From the NCBI GenBank assembly GCA_905182985.1, contig CAJJDN010000014.1, positions 667,747 through 731,746 on the forward strand: DNA of 64,000 nucleotides, in the 5' to 3' direction. Shown in pieces: positions 12,303 to 26,167 of this stretch. The translations under genes were made by a program, and so were the position numbers. This DNA is from Paramecium sonneborni. Its lineage: Eukaryota > Ciliophora > Oligohymenophorea > Peniculida > Parameciidae. The notes below the pieces were generated by a model. The model had not been told where the DNA came from and made no database searches. It saw only the letters and a program-made list of their open reading frames with translations. Every line of letters starts with the position of its first letter. The first letter of the stretch is position 1.

Positions 12303-13420
12303 TCATGCTGACAATCGATTTAAATATTATTTGCTTGTGATTATTTTAAAATTAAAAGCTTATTATGCTGGGATAAAATTTCCTTCCTCAAATTTTAATA
12401 GTTCTAATGGCAAAAAAATCCTATACCTAGATCTGTATTGAATTAGGAATGATGTTCAGAAACTTAGAATGTTAAAACTTAAAATTTTAGTTCTTTAGAA
12501 AGAAGGTACATTTTTTAAATTATCAAGCTATTAATATACAATAAAACATTTTCATCATTGTTAGGAAAAAGAAATGAAAGATGAAATGCAAAATTGAGTA
12601 GTTGAATTTAAACGTAGCATTTGTAATAATATTTAATAGTCTCTACTTTGATTTAATAAAAAAACAATTTTCCATTTTGGAAATCTCTATATAAGGAATA
12701 TTTCCAAATTTTTAATAAATGTTCTATTTAATAGTTTTCATAAAAATTTAGCATCTATTGTTTAAATTCCTCTTAAAATTATAATTTCTTATGAATAAGA
12801 AGTTATGTGAAGGGAATTCGTTAAGTTTGATAGATCTGCAAAATTTATTTTAGTACTACATAGAGTTCAGAATCAAGATTTTGATCATTATTTTGAAAAT
12901 TGAAACTCATTTTGATGGTTAGAGATTTGTTTGTAATAAGATCTTATTTTGTAATAATTTTCCATAAAATTGCTCCAACCAACCATAAATCAGTTTCGAA
13001 AGTAGTAAATTTTTTAAAAATATTTTCAGGAGCATTTTTAAATTCATGAAAATAGCCAAATTAACAAAATATTAAAGTATCTGAATTAACATATAAAGTT
13101 TCATAGGAAATACATCTACCAATAAATCCTAATTGATGCATTTGAAATATTCCTTCTAGTAATTAAGTAAGTATATTCCAATAATTATAATTTGCTTAAA
13201 TTATATTTTAAAATTTAGACATATATTTCATACGATCTGACTTGTCGTGAAGTAAAAATTATTTTCCTTAAAAACCAAAATGCTGAAGAATTCGAAGATG
13301 ACTAACAAGATCGGAAGTTGCTTAGACAGTGATTGATTTTTCTTTTTGAAGAAAGATCTAGTTTTACTTTATTTCGATAATTTATTCTGAGGTTAATTTT
13401 TTGGCAATTTAGCATCCCAT
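12303..13420 (-). CDS. Divergent pseudokinase with N-terminal acylation signal
   Basis: The start MGCQIAKK fits N-myristoylation plus palmitoylation, implying membrane attachment. The body resembles a protein kinase C-lobe: LLEGIFQMHQLGFI corresponds to the helix before the catalytic loop, and TTFETDLWLVGAILWKII matches the conserved ...TDVWSLG... helix. The HRD and DFG motifs are not recognisable (the loop reads FIGRCISYETLYV, then FCQFGYF) and no glycine-rich loop or VAIK lysine is evident, so it is probably catalytically dead. A 23-nt intron near the 3' end brings the frame to a TGA at 12303-12305, giving 364 residues. Without it, another frame reaches TGA at 12131, so the C-terminus is less certain. 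Confidence 0.6.
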
Positions 13421-13443
13421 AAATTTAATAAAATAATATTATA

Positions 13444-13806
13444 ATGGAATATAATTTAGATGTATATTTAAACATTCCATTTAAAAGCACTCGATATAAG
13501 AAGATAGGTTTTACAATCCCTGTATTAGAGGAACGAAGAGTGAAAGGAAATTTTCGATCAATATCTTTTCATAATTAAAAATAGTAGAATAGAAAAGCAA
13601 TAATATTTCCCAAATTAAACAGTTCTTATTATCTTTTGAAAGATGAAGTCAACGAGACAAAGTAGGGTAATGGAAAGTAAAAAGGAGAGAAGATATCAAA
13701 GTATTTAAAAAGATTTTTAGAACCTGAGAATGCTTCAAAGTCAAAGTTAATGAGAGATCTTGATTATAGGAAGCAAATAATAAAGTAAATGAAAACAAAT
13801 TAGTGA
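13444..13806 (+). CDS. Small basic protein of unknown function
   Basis: An intronless frame of 120 residues from ATG at 13444 to TGA at 13804, beginning MEYNLDVYLNIPFKSTRYKK. It is lysine-rich and hydrophilic (KGEKISKYLKRFLEPENASK) without signal peptide or membrane segment. It starts only 23 bp from the divergent pseudokinase start and ends 40 bp before the UBTD-like gene. The clean frame and spacing support a real gene. No family was recognised. Confidence 0.6.
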
Positions 13807-13846
13807 TAATATTATAATATAAAAAATTAAAATAAAATAAAAAAGT

Positions 13847-14652
13847 ATGGGTTGTTGTTGTGGTTCAAGTGAAAATAGAGAAATAAATAATTAAGGAGGT
13901 CATGATTCAAGAAGAATGCCTAGGGCAATAGAAAGATAATAATAGAATGTAAATGCAATTTAGGATGTGAATGAATAATATAAAATATATTTTGATATAT
14001 TGGAATAGTAGTTTAGTGGGAAAGGTTTAAAGAGAACATTAGCATATAAAAGTCATATAAATATAGGTTAAATAGAGAAATTAAGGAATGTATTTTGGGG
14101 TAAGTTATGATATATATAATTGATTTAAGAAACGAGAGTAGAGGGGAGACAAGAGATCTGGTAGATTTTAAGATCAATAATTAATGAGGAAGAAGGTATT
14201 ATATAAAAAGAATTTTAGAAACTGCTAGATTTTTAGTATAGGAAGCTGAATTGAAACCAATAAAGGATTCATTATAACATGTATATGATAAATTAGGATA
14301 AAAATATGATGTTCCAATATTTTGTATAAATGATCCAATAGAATATTCAGATGAGAAATTTGAAGATAGAGGTTTAATTGAAAATAATGGTGATGAAACT
14401 GTAAAATTATTGATAAGAAGTGTACATTTGAATGGTAAGGATATGGAAATAGATTGTAAATAAAGTCAGAGTGTTGTAGATTTAAAAGATATAATATGTG
14501 TAGAATTACAGAAGAGACATGAAATTGCATGTGAATCAATGAAATTATTTTATAGAGGGAAAGAGATGCAGGATTCGTATTAGATAGGAAGATATAATTT
14601 AATGAATGAAGCCATAATAATTGGTTATTTGAAAGTACTATCTAAGACATGA
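13847..14652 (+). CDS. UBTD: Ubiquitin domain-containing protein (UBTD1/2 type)
   Basis: The N-terminus MGCCCGSS fits myristoylation/palmitoylation, as in UBTD proteins (MGN/MGG starts). Residues about 75-100 carry the UBTD signature (LRNVFWETRVEGRQEIWQIL, compare the family's R..FWDT...EGR.EIW..L). Next come YDKLGQKYDVPIFCI (the conserved Y-D-x-L-G-x-x-Y-x-x-P-x-F-C) and a C-terminal ubiquitin-like fold (VKLLIRSVHLNGKDMEI ... LFYRGKEMQDS). UBTD proteins bind E2 enzymes of the UBE2D class (family knowledge). Introns 14100-14129 (30 nt) and 14196-14218 (23 nt) leave 250 residues exactly. It converges on the giant antigen gene with only 24 bp between stops. Confidence 0.88.
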
Positions 14653-14676
14653 TGAAATATATATATTATTATATAA

Positions 14677-17600
14677 TCAATAAATCATATTGAGTATTAA
14701 TATTATAATACTTAAAATTCTACTGCTGTCAGGAGAGGGTAAACTGATTTATTCGATTACAGTTGGTTTAATGTAAGCAACACACATTTAATTTGTATTA
14801 TTCCATAAACAATCATCAGCTTAATTGCATTATACTTGGTTATAATTATATTAACATAGAGGTTAACAAATCTAGGATATTTAAATTTATAAATACATTT
14901 TTTATAGAATTGAATCTACAATGAGTAATTGGACAATCTGCCTAATTGTGATGTTAACAACTTTTTGATGAACATTTCTATGTGATTTTATCATATGAAC
15001 AGTATTGTGATTGGTTCAGACAAATGCAAGCATCTGTAATTTCTTAACAAGAAACACATGAAAAATCTATCATTTATACACAAACATCAGTTCCTATATG
15101 AGTTCCCATACAATCTCCTTATGATTTGCCTAAATAACGACAACCTGTTGATGTACATTCTTATTACCCTTTTGTTGTTATTAACCAAGCACACTGAGCA
15201 TTTTTTTATTTCTTAGTAATACAAGTTTCAGAATTTGTAATTTAAGAACAGTCTAATTATTGTTAGCATCTTTCTGAAGTTTGATTCCAATCACAATTAT
15301 TAATCTAACATTATGCTTTACCCATATATTCACATGATCTTATTCTACAATAACCAGCAAAAACACATTCATTACTATATTATTCACATTCTGATTGATC
15401 TATTATTAAACTACAATCTAAAGTCTAGCAACCATTATTCTATTTACTTCTACAACTAAGATTGTTGATTTTATATTATTAACAACTTAAGGATTGATCA
15501 ATTATATCTTCACATTTCTTAGCTGATAAACATTTACCTTTAGAATTAAGATAACATATAGTATTATCTATAGTGTTCTAGTTGCATTTATTAACATCAA
15601 TATCTGCACAAGTCTTTAATCGACAAGTTCCATAATTAGTATTTTTAAGATATTAGGTAATATCTTTATTGGTTTTTGATTATGATACTTCAAAATAACA
15701 ATAATTGATATTAGTACATTTGGTATATTCTGTAATTTAATTACATTATGGGAATTTATTTAAATAAGCAATACATTAACAAGAATTATCAACCCATGAA
15801 CATTCATCAAGAACATTGCATCCAAGAGCACTTAATCCATTAGTGTAACAATTATCAGTTATGGTAGATGAAATACATCCAAAAGTTAAATTACTATATT
15901 TGCATCTATCAATTGCTAATTAGCAAACTTATTCATTTGCTTTTTCAGCTTGATTACATAAGAGATTATAATTAGGATTCCACAATGTACATTTTTAGTC
16001 TTTAAATATACATCCTTTAATGCCAGAACATGCAATTGGATTAATACCTTCAATATCACATACATCATAATCTAATTATGGTATTTCACAATTCTTTTTT
16101 TATTTATTATAGACACATGGATCATCCTCTACATAAGAACAAACTAATGAATTTATATTATATTCAATGTTCTCACAAGTAGAATATGGATAGAATTCTT
16201 CACAATGATAATAATCAGTATCATCATCTTTTACCCAAGCACAAGGTCCTGTTTTTAAATTTAAACAGGCATATTTATTTAGACCTGGATCTTCACAAGT
16301 TGCTGTATTTATATCAATTTAATCACATCCATCATCAAATGAACCACAGGGTAATTCAACATTCAATTATTTACATAATTTTGGACCAATTCCATCTCTT
16401 TTACAACTAGATATAGATTACAGTAGACGATTTTATTAAAGTTGTTCTTCAACAAGTAATCTAGTCTTTTTGAATATACATCTCATACTCACATCATCCC
16501 ATTAACAATATTATGTTCTAATTTTCAAACAACTCGATTTATTAATACCTTCTGTTAGAGGTTAACATGCAATTGATTCTATATTTGTGACTATTTTACA
16601 AGAATATGATTTAGGATTGTATTATACAACATCACCATTATTAATTAAGCCACAAGCATTACTATTCACTAATATTAAATCTTTAGGTGAAAATATAGAT
16701 GATTTATTAAATTTTATTTCTTAACATTTACTATCTTACCAAATACATTATTTTCCTATTGTTTAAATAGACAAACAAGATAAGTAACTTAAATATTCTT
16801 CACATGATGAATTATTAAAATCTGTAAATTAATTACATGCCCCTATTATTAAATTTGTTTCTTCACTCCATGAATTCTCTCTTATTTGTATTGTCTCAGA
16901 CTTCCAATAACATTTACTTGATTATTGCTAAGTACATGCAACTTAATTTATATTATTTAAACAATTATCTTCAGTTTTTGATTCAAAATATGTTTCACAT
17001 GAACCATCTCTAAATTAGCATGTTTAACCAATTCTCTCAACTCCTAGACATGCTAATCGATTTCCAAAACCTTATTTTATATCTTAACATTCATCCTGAT
17101 TTTCTTTCTTTTTATATTTGCAAATTTTCAATAAATTATCCCATATACAAGGAAGAATATCAATTGATGTACATTATTCCTAAGATTAAGCTTAATTACA
17201 TGAAATTGCTTAAATTTATTAACATTTTTTTAATTCAGTGTTAAATACACAAAATGTATTAGTTTTTTATAAACAAACTAATTATGATTTATTTTCTATT
17301 TATGCACATTCATCGTTTTCAATCACATAAGGAGAGCATAACTTTGTATCTGTATTCCAAGAACATAAAAATTTATCCTAAAATAAACAAGATTCTATTG
17401 TGCCTGCATTTTAACAACAAATATTAGGATCTGACTAGTTATTAATTTAACAATTAAGAATTGCTGAATTAGGACCATAGCAATAATCAAGAAACTTGCA
17501 TTACAAAGAAGGTATAGTAGAAGATAAACATGCTATCTAATTAATTCCTCTAACACAACCGAATGTACTTTAAATTGTTGTAACCATACATTACTAAGAT

Positions 17601-20600
17601 TTTTAATCATAATAACAACCTATGTCTTAAGGTTATTCACAGAATATTGAATTATTAATATATTTAATATCTATACAAGATGAGCTTTAAAATGTAAAAG
17701 GATTTACTAATTTACATAGTTAATTTGAATATTAACAAAATTATTAAGATTTAACAATTCTATTACATCCATATAAATTGATAGCATCTTAACAATTAAT
17801 TTATGAATAATCTGAAATTGCTTAGCAAGATTGATTACATCCTTCTCTTTATACACCTTTACAGTTATCAAGATTAGGTAAGGCATCTGCACAAAATAAT
17901 ATTCCATTGGTTAATTTTTCATAGCATTTCTTATTAAATTAACAGGACGAATTGGATGCACAAGCATGTTAATTATATCCTTTACCTTCACAATCATTTA
18001 TAGCAGCTAAAACTTCAATACACTAATGATCAGCAGCATCATATTAGCATTTTTTATTATTGAAATTATTAACTTCACAAATACGTCCATTACTTATATC
18101 TATAATTGTGTTGCAATCTTTTCCAACATAATCTGATAAATTAGCATCTTTACATTATTATTCGAAATAATAACAATTTGAAATTGGATTAGTTATTCCT
18201 AAACAACCCCATTTATTAATTTACTAATCGCATGTCAATGTAGTGAATTCACTAGTTGGTATTTCTAAACATTCATCCATCCAGTAAACTGCTCTATTAT
18301 CTTCTACATACATCAAACATGCTCTTTTATTGAATGATAATCTGTTGGACCAATTAAAAAAATTAAGATCTTCATTTTTTTTAGGATATATAAACTCCTT
18401 GCATTTATTCAACTTATTATCATAAAAGCAAGGTTTATCTGAGGCAATTGAACATGATAGAGGATTTGTTTCAAAATTTTACACACATGCAGATAAAGTA
18501 GTTTCTGGTGTTGGAATGTTTATACAACCTAAATTGATATCAAATTTGCAATATTATCCTTTTGTTCTAATTGATAAGCATTTGTCTTTATTAATTAAAT
18601 CTGTACACTTAACATTTTCATAATTATCAGTGCAATATGTTTCTTAAAAAATGCACATAGATCCTAAAGTATTGAAAATACAACCCTTTTTATTTAAACC
18701 AGGTTATGAACAAACTTCATTTGTGCCATCAACAACAACATTGCAAATTTTAGTTTCTGTATTATATTTACAAGCAGTATCAGTAGATTATCTATTAAGA
18801 CAAACTGAAGCATTAGTGTATATTTTGTTATTTTATAATTCAGAACACAAAACGGTATCAGAAATTGGTTAACATTGATTATTGTAGAATTAACATTAAG
18901 CAGCAATTTGAATACAAGCTGCCCAACTAAATGTTGGATCACAAATCTTAGTACTATTGAGTATTTCTCTAGTAACTGAAAGACATTACTTATTAACAGA
19001 ATCATATTGACACTATACAGTAGTTTTATTTAAACATGCATATTTATTAATACCAATCTATGCACAATTATTAATGAAAGGTTCTCTAGAAGTAGCTTTT
19101 ACACATCTTCTCTTTTCAGGACTATAAACAATACTTTCAGCTGTTGAATCATCAAATGTATCATCAAAATATGAGCAAACACTAATTGAATAAGGGAATT
19201 TGTCATTTGGTTGAATATTAGTGTAACCTTAAAGATCATAATTTTAACATTTTTTATTAACAAATTTACATGTAGCATTTTAATTAAGACATGCATCTAC
19301 ATTTAACTTGTCTGAACATCCATCAACTTTAGTTAGTAATTCAACACAAGATCCTTAGGTATCTGTAGTGACATACTTACATTTACCTTAAGTATTATTT
19401 ATACAAGCAAGTTCATTAACTCCTGGTGAATTACACGTTAATTAATCTGCAGAAACAACTTCTCTGCATCTAAATTATTCATCTCTAAAATATGCTTTAT
19501 TAACAAAGGGAAGATTAGCACATGAGAGATCATTAAATTTAATTAACTTCATTTTTTTTAATTGTATTTGTATTTTGCCATCGCTATCCTTAGATATTAG
19601 TTCAATATTATTGCATTGAGCTTATGTTGTATCATATTCAAATGAATAACAAGCGTTATTTGACCAACAACATTTTTTTGATGTCATATTTAAACAACCA
19701 TATTGATTAGCCATCTCACATGTATAAGTAGTCTCTGTATCAACTTTATTACATGATGTATCTGTCCATTTGCATCTTTCATAATTAGATTAGATACATA
19801 AACTTTGCTATTTGACATCAGAACATTTAGCAAAGATAGGATTAAAAGGAGAACAAAGTTAAGTAGTAACATTTACATAACAATTAGTTTTAGTTATACT
19901 AGGACATGAATATTTATTATAGATAGTACAATCTGTACTAGTTTCAACTTCTAAATTAGTAATTAATGTGCATTAATTTGAATGCCATTTACAATTAAGA
20001 TTAGGAGTATTTATTAAACAAGTTTATTTATTAAGATTTTGATCACATGATGTAAAGGTTTCATTTGTTATCACTATACATCTAAAAGTATCTGGATCAT
20101 ATTTAACTTTTAATTCAGAACAATTGATACATGCTTTTTAACTTACTTTATTATTGATTAATTAAGAACAAGTAAATCCAGTTGCATCTTCACATTTACT
20201 TGTAAAAATACATGATTGATCAACTCCACTACATATTACATCTCGATTAGTTATTTTGAGTTAATTAACTTCATAACATAAATAATATTTATTAGTGCTT
20301 GTTATTTATGGTACTGAATCTGTTTATTAACAATAATTTAATTTTGTATAATAACATCCCATAGCTTCGCACATTGTTTTACTCATGCTTTTGTCACATT
20401 TACTTGACTTAGTTTCTCCCTATGATAAAATAGGTTCTTTTGATACACATTAATTACTTAATCTACATGCATCGCTAGCAGATGCACAAACTACTGGACT
20501 ACTTTAATTTGAATATTAATCACATGTTTATCCTAATTAGACACTACCATTATTTATGCATTTTTTTATTAATCTCTCTATAGATTTACATTATTTCCCA

Positions 20601-23600
20601 GGTTGCTAATCTGCATCTGCTGTTGTTATTTCACATAGTACTCCTGGTGTTTAACTTACATTACAACTATTAACAAATGATGTACAATCTGGTAGTTTAT
20701 GAGCGTTACCACTCAAAGAAAGACATCCACCTTAATTAATATCAAAGTAGCATTGTTCTGTAACCATTTATAAACAAAGAGCTCTTGAATATATATTAGA
20801 ACAAGATGAAAAACTAGAGATTAAATTATTGACATAACAAATATCCCGATAACAAGTTTTCGGGTTATCATTATCTCCACAATTATAAGCTTATGCATTT
20901 TACGTAAATATAAGACCTGCTGTTGGTGTATGAATTTCACAAGTCTTAGTTGATTATTCCCAAAAACAATATTTCTCAAAAGTGCATTGTTATGACTAAT
21001 CTACATGTGGGTAACAATGTTTAACTCCATAAGTAGAGTCTAAAAATTCACTTATTGAAGCACATGATATTCGATTATAGTATAATCCACTTAATGATTA
21101 AAATTTCAAGTTAGTGCATGTTTGAGTTTCAGGAATTTCAACATTAACACATTTTAAAGTATTTATATTAAAATAACAACTAATTGGTATTTACATACAA
21201 ACTTCTATACTAATTGCAATATCAGTTGAACATTTAGTTTATTCACTTGTAAATGGTTTACATCTATAATTCAAAGGTGACTCATTTTTATCAAAATAAC
21301 ATTGATAGTTTTATGGTTATTGATTTGTTGGTTATTGAGTATGAAATAGACAAGCATATTCATTCATATAATATTATTGACAAGTATTATTCTTACTAGT
21401 CAATGATACACATTAATTATTAGAATGATGATAAAAAGCTCCTCCTGTAATTGAATAGCAGGCTAATCTATTATATAATAAATCATTAGTAACAAATTAT
21501 TGATCTGTCATTGTTAATTTTAAGCATTTATATTTTTTAGTATCCCAAATGCAAGGTTCTTTTGTAACTTATAAACATAAGTTTTTATTGAGATAATCAT
21601 CACATCCTAATAATGATATTTCTGTTTGATTTTCATAGCAATCATATGTTAAAGGATTCCATCTACATTCTCCTCCTGTATTTCTATAACATGTTATTGA
21701 ATTGCCTTCTCCAACATCACAACTATTTGGGAGATTATCATCATTTATTACTTTTATATATTTACATGCTGTTGCACCTTCATCATATTCACATGTTTAG
21801 CCATCCTTTGTGATTCTTTTACAAGCATTTTTACTAACAGGACCATTAGCATTAAAATAATCACAATCAACTTCTGTAGGTGCATTTATACATTTATCAT
21901 TAATATATGAAAATTGACAAGCTGTATTTGGATTTTCAATACAGGCCTTCTTATTTTAATTATAAGAACAAGTATATATTTCATCATATTCATCAAGTGT
22001 TATTTCTTGACATTTCAATAATAGTGAGTTCCATTTACACAATATATTGCTAGTAAATCTTAAACATAAGTTACTATTTCCTAAAGCTTAATCACAAGCA
22101 TTGTAATCAGAAGCATCAGGCTTTGGGGAACATCTTTTAGTGGTATTATCATATAAAAAGTATTTCAAAGTATTTCTATTTGTAATTGTTGCTTCTATTG
22201 CTAGACAAGCATATCTATTTAGAATAGCTGGAAATTATATGAAAATATCTAAATTTCCATAATTAGAGTAGTTTACATTTACACATGATTTTCCATTGTG
22301 ATAACATAATTATTTTGTTGACCATTCAATCATCCAACATGAATTTCTATTCATTTAAGAACATCTCATTTAATTTGCATTATAATAATTTCTAACTGCA
22401 TCTTATTTTGATATATCAACTATATCTGATGTTAATTATTAGCATCTCAAATTTGATCCAAAAAAACAATAAACATCTGGGGCTTAAGTTGAAAATCTAC
22501 TACATGAATGGGCATTTATTCCAATTTTCTCTGTGCAACAAGGTGTAGTGCATGTGTCTGTATTTTTTGAACAATTTCCAGATTCTGGCATAAATTTACA
22601 ATAACCTCTGTCAACATCATTATTAATTCCAAATCTTAAATCATAATCTGGAAATTCCATTTCTATAGCAGCACATACATTTGCATTAACTTTAATATCT
22701 TATGAATAATTAGAACATTTTTAATTTAAAATTACTGTTTAATCTAAACATCTGCTTTACCTAGAAGACCATTAACATAATTATCCAATTGTTATTATCT
22801 AAGTGCAAACAAGTTCAGTAGGAGAACTAGATTGACATTCCATTGTTTATAATAATTCAGTTACTTATAAAGCATTATCAGAATTAGTTGAATCTAATTT
22901 AGTGCATCGATTTAATTCAGTATCAAAATAACAACTACCCTATACTAAAGCGCATGCATATGTATTCAATCCTGGTGTATTACAATTCATATTAAGAATT
23001 ACGGAATTAACACAACTCTTTTCCTTATCTAAATATCTGCAAGGCTCTTTTCCAAATTCAACTAATGCACATGCCTATGGGTTAACAAATTGCATTTTTA
23101 AACATTCCACTTATGCTACATCCATTTTCTTTCTAATTTGTTAACATTAATTTTAATTCCAACGGCATACCTATCCATTTGTTGTTATTGATGCACAAGC
23201 TACTCTGTTTAATCCTTTCCTAATATTTTAACATTCTAAACTTTCTAATAAATTTCTCCCACTCTATGAACTTATTTAAATGCTCTCACATTTAGAAGTA
23301 TCCTAATTAAAATAACATCCTGTTTCTGAATCTTCATAAACTTATGAACAAGCATTTGGATTTGCAAATTATAAACTAACACATGTAGTTGAAAGTGCTT
23401 TTATTTCAATCTAGATACATCCATTTAAAGTCCATTAACATGTCAATCCAGCTCTTAATATACTAATGCATCCAAATAAATTTATGTATGGTGATCCACA
23501 AGCATCATTCTAGTCACTGATTACACATCGATTTATTTATTTATTGTATTTACATGGTACATTTGGTTTTGAAATTGCTTAACATACATTTCCATTATAT

Positions 23601-24833
23601 TTTGTAATTACATCATTCTTATCTAATTCACAATCTAAGTCTTGATTTATTATTTATCGTATGCAATTTTTTCCATCCCATTTGCAGTATTAATACTTAG
23701 TCAATACATTCACACAAGCATCTTCATTTAATAACATATCACATTAATAATATTTTAAATCTTCTAAAGTAATCTCTTCACATTTTCCATTTGTAAATGT
23801 ACAATATTACTTTTTTAAAGATAAACAAAGCTCTTAAGTTAATCCTTTTGTATTGCATGTTAATATATCTGTTGTTGTTGGCACTATGCAATTAAAATTT
23901 TAATTATCAAATTTACATTTACCTTCAAATTATTGACAAACACTTTAGTTGACTTCTTTAACGTTTTCACATTTTTAGTTTATTAATTTGACAAAATTCT
24001 AGCACTTACCTTATTTCCATTGGCATTATAATTTTGGATTAGAAATACTTAGACATCCAAATCTATTCAGTTCCATTTCACATTTATTAATAATGACTGA
24101 TTTTATTTCTTAACAAATGTTTTAATAAAATATGCCTAAAGTATAAATGTTTAGATACAATTCTGATTTGGCGTTGTTATTGAAATACAAGCAGCTGAAT
24201 TTACTCCTAAATCGGTACATTTTAATTTGGCTTACAATTGTTCATCAACACTAATACATTAATAATCTTGAATAAACCCTCCATTCATGCCTACTTTTAA
24301 TAAACAAATTACATTTCAAATTTTAAATTCTTGAACATAAAGATGGTGTGACTGAATTACTAAAAATGGCCTCACATGATTCACCTTCAGGAACATTACT
24401 TTTATATTCAATGCATTAATTTCCATTCCAAATGCAAAAGTTTTTTACGACATTTGTGCATGCGTACTTCGAGAACCACTCGGAGCATCCCAATTTTTTC
24501 AAATGGGTGGATTTTACAGCTGTACATTTCTTTCCAAATGTGCCTTATTTTAAATTTACAAGTTTTTACATCTCACTTCTTCTCCAAAGCCATTGGTAAG
24601 TTAATTTAAGCAAGCTAACTTATTTAGGGTTGGTTAACAACCATGACTAGTTGATTAAGTATCCATACAAGTACTTTCAAACTAGTTATAATAACCTATT
24701 ATTGAACTTTTTATTTACATTTGATTCCTTCTGTTTTGCTAACACAAGCTCTTGAATCTAAAGGATAAAAGTTACAAAACATCTCATTTGTTACCATTAT
24801 TGCATAACTAATTAATAGAAGCTTTAATATTTT
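14677..24833 (-). CDS. Giant cysteine-rich surface-antigen-like protein
   Basis: About 3,360 residues. It begins with a signal peptide (MKILKLLLISYAIMV) and ends in a hydrophobic tail (ILSIIILILNMIY) at TGA 14677-14679, the layout of GPI- or membrane-anchored ciliate surface proteins. The whole interior is a tandem of degenerate cysteine-rich units, typically ...G.NK.ACLN....C.(W/F/Y)....C.... (examples: NKYACLNKTT, NELACINNTQGKCKY, NQHACASNSSCQF). Two introns are certain near the 5' end, 24696-24718 (23 nt) and 24544-24569 (26 nt), and others are likely. I followed the cysteine frame without a break for over 1.4 kb around 18.4-19.9 kb and at both ends, but not every base. It resembles Paramecium immobilisation-antigen-type proteins; the exact family is not certain. 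An upstream in-frame ATG at 24896 is possible but lengthens the signal region. Confidence 0.75.
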
Positions 24834-25004
24834 CATTAATAATAATAATTTAAAGATGAATAGTTTTTTATGTTTAAATATGCGATATAGTGGCACTGGA
24901 TTTATTAATCATCTTATTAATTTAGAAATAATAATATTATTTTAATATAATTAAATTTCGAATAAGTGTTTCATTCTAAATACTTGCATTCTTGAAACAA
25001 CAAT

Positions 25005-26100
25005 AATAATACAGGGTTAAGCTATAAAAATTTACTAAAAGCTTTTGCTTTAATTTACAATATAGATCCTTCTCTTATTGCTTTAATAGTTGTAGTTAAT
25101 TTGCCACCTGTAAGATTGCGTTAATTTCACCTATAAATGAGCCAGAATCAAATTCTTCTAATTTCTAATTTAATTAATTATATTACAGCTTCATCACAAT
25201 CAATAATCACAAATGCACCTTTTCTGATAAAAAAAACAAAAGTTGCTTCATCATCTTTTTTCATAAGATTTGACCTTTACTAACTTCTTTTTACTACATT
25301 ATCATCTCTATTTATGTTTTTTGGGTAGGAATTAATTATGAAAAATGAGAATTTCTTAAAAATATTGACTCACTATATACTTAAATAAGATTTAAATATC
25401 TTATTACTTTCTAGCTTCCATTAATTGCATCATTTATTCTTTTACAGGTCCTTATACTTTATATCCATCACCAAAAATAAACCAGAAATTATGTTTATCA
25501 AGTGATAAAACTCTCAAATCTGTAATGGCAAGTACCAATGCTCTTCTTCTTCCAGTTTAAATTAAAACAGATTCACCAAAATAAGATAAGCCAGATTCAA
25601 TAATATAAAATTTATGTCCTTCTTAATTTTCTTAAATAACTAATTCTCCTTCTTTATATTTTTCTAGTTTTAGAGCATCCAATAAAAATTTAGCATTATT
25701 CAAAGTTAATTTATCAAAAATATCAATTATACAAATGATATCAATTTTTCTATTAAATGGGATATCTTATTAAAAATTTGATCTAATTAAAATTAAATAT
25801 TTTCAATTCCAGGTCTTGCTAATTTTAATCCAGATCCTTTAAATAAATCTTTAGCAGCAATTTGAACTAAATACATTCTATTTTTAATTTAATTAAGTAA
25901 TTGAGATAAAACTGTTTAAGGTAATTCTTCACAGTATCAGGTGGTAATCCAAATTGAGTTGGACCTTCACTAGTTTAAATAATTAGAGTCCCTCTATTTA
26001 ATTTCTTTGTTTGTACTTGAGCTATCTATTCTTAAGGTTTTAAATCTTAATTTAAATCATTAATATCTTTATGAAATTATTCTTTAGATGTACAAGCCAT
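25005..26100 (-). pseudogene. Decayed cyclic-nucleotide-binding protein gene
   Basis: From ATG at 26100 the frame reads MACTSKEQFHKDIND and TSEGPTQFGLPPDTV. It then continues only by jumping frames several times, and no GT...AG pair of the right length explains the jumps. The central part is a cNMP-binding domain of PKA/PKG type (EGELVIQENQEGHKFYIIESG, then YFGESVLIQTGRRRALV) but the stretch between ESG and YFGE is too short, a deletion. After a TGA near 25297 a second such domain is recognisable (QILMKKDDEATFVFFIRKGA, GSFIGEINAIL), again in different frames. Several independent frameshifts, an in-frame TGA and the internal deletion make a pseudogene much more likely than sequencing error. 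Confidence 0.7.
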
Positions 26101-26167
26101 CTAATATAATATTTAAATATAATTATTTTATTAATACATAATATTATTTGTATTATATTTTTTATAA

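Noticed and set aside
14225..14539. 104-codon minus-strand frame rich in His and Leu
   Set aside because: Antisense to the UBTD-like gene, which has family motifs and an exact spliced length.
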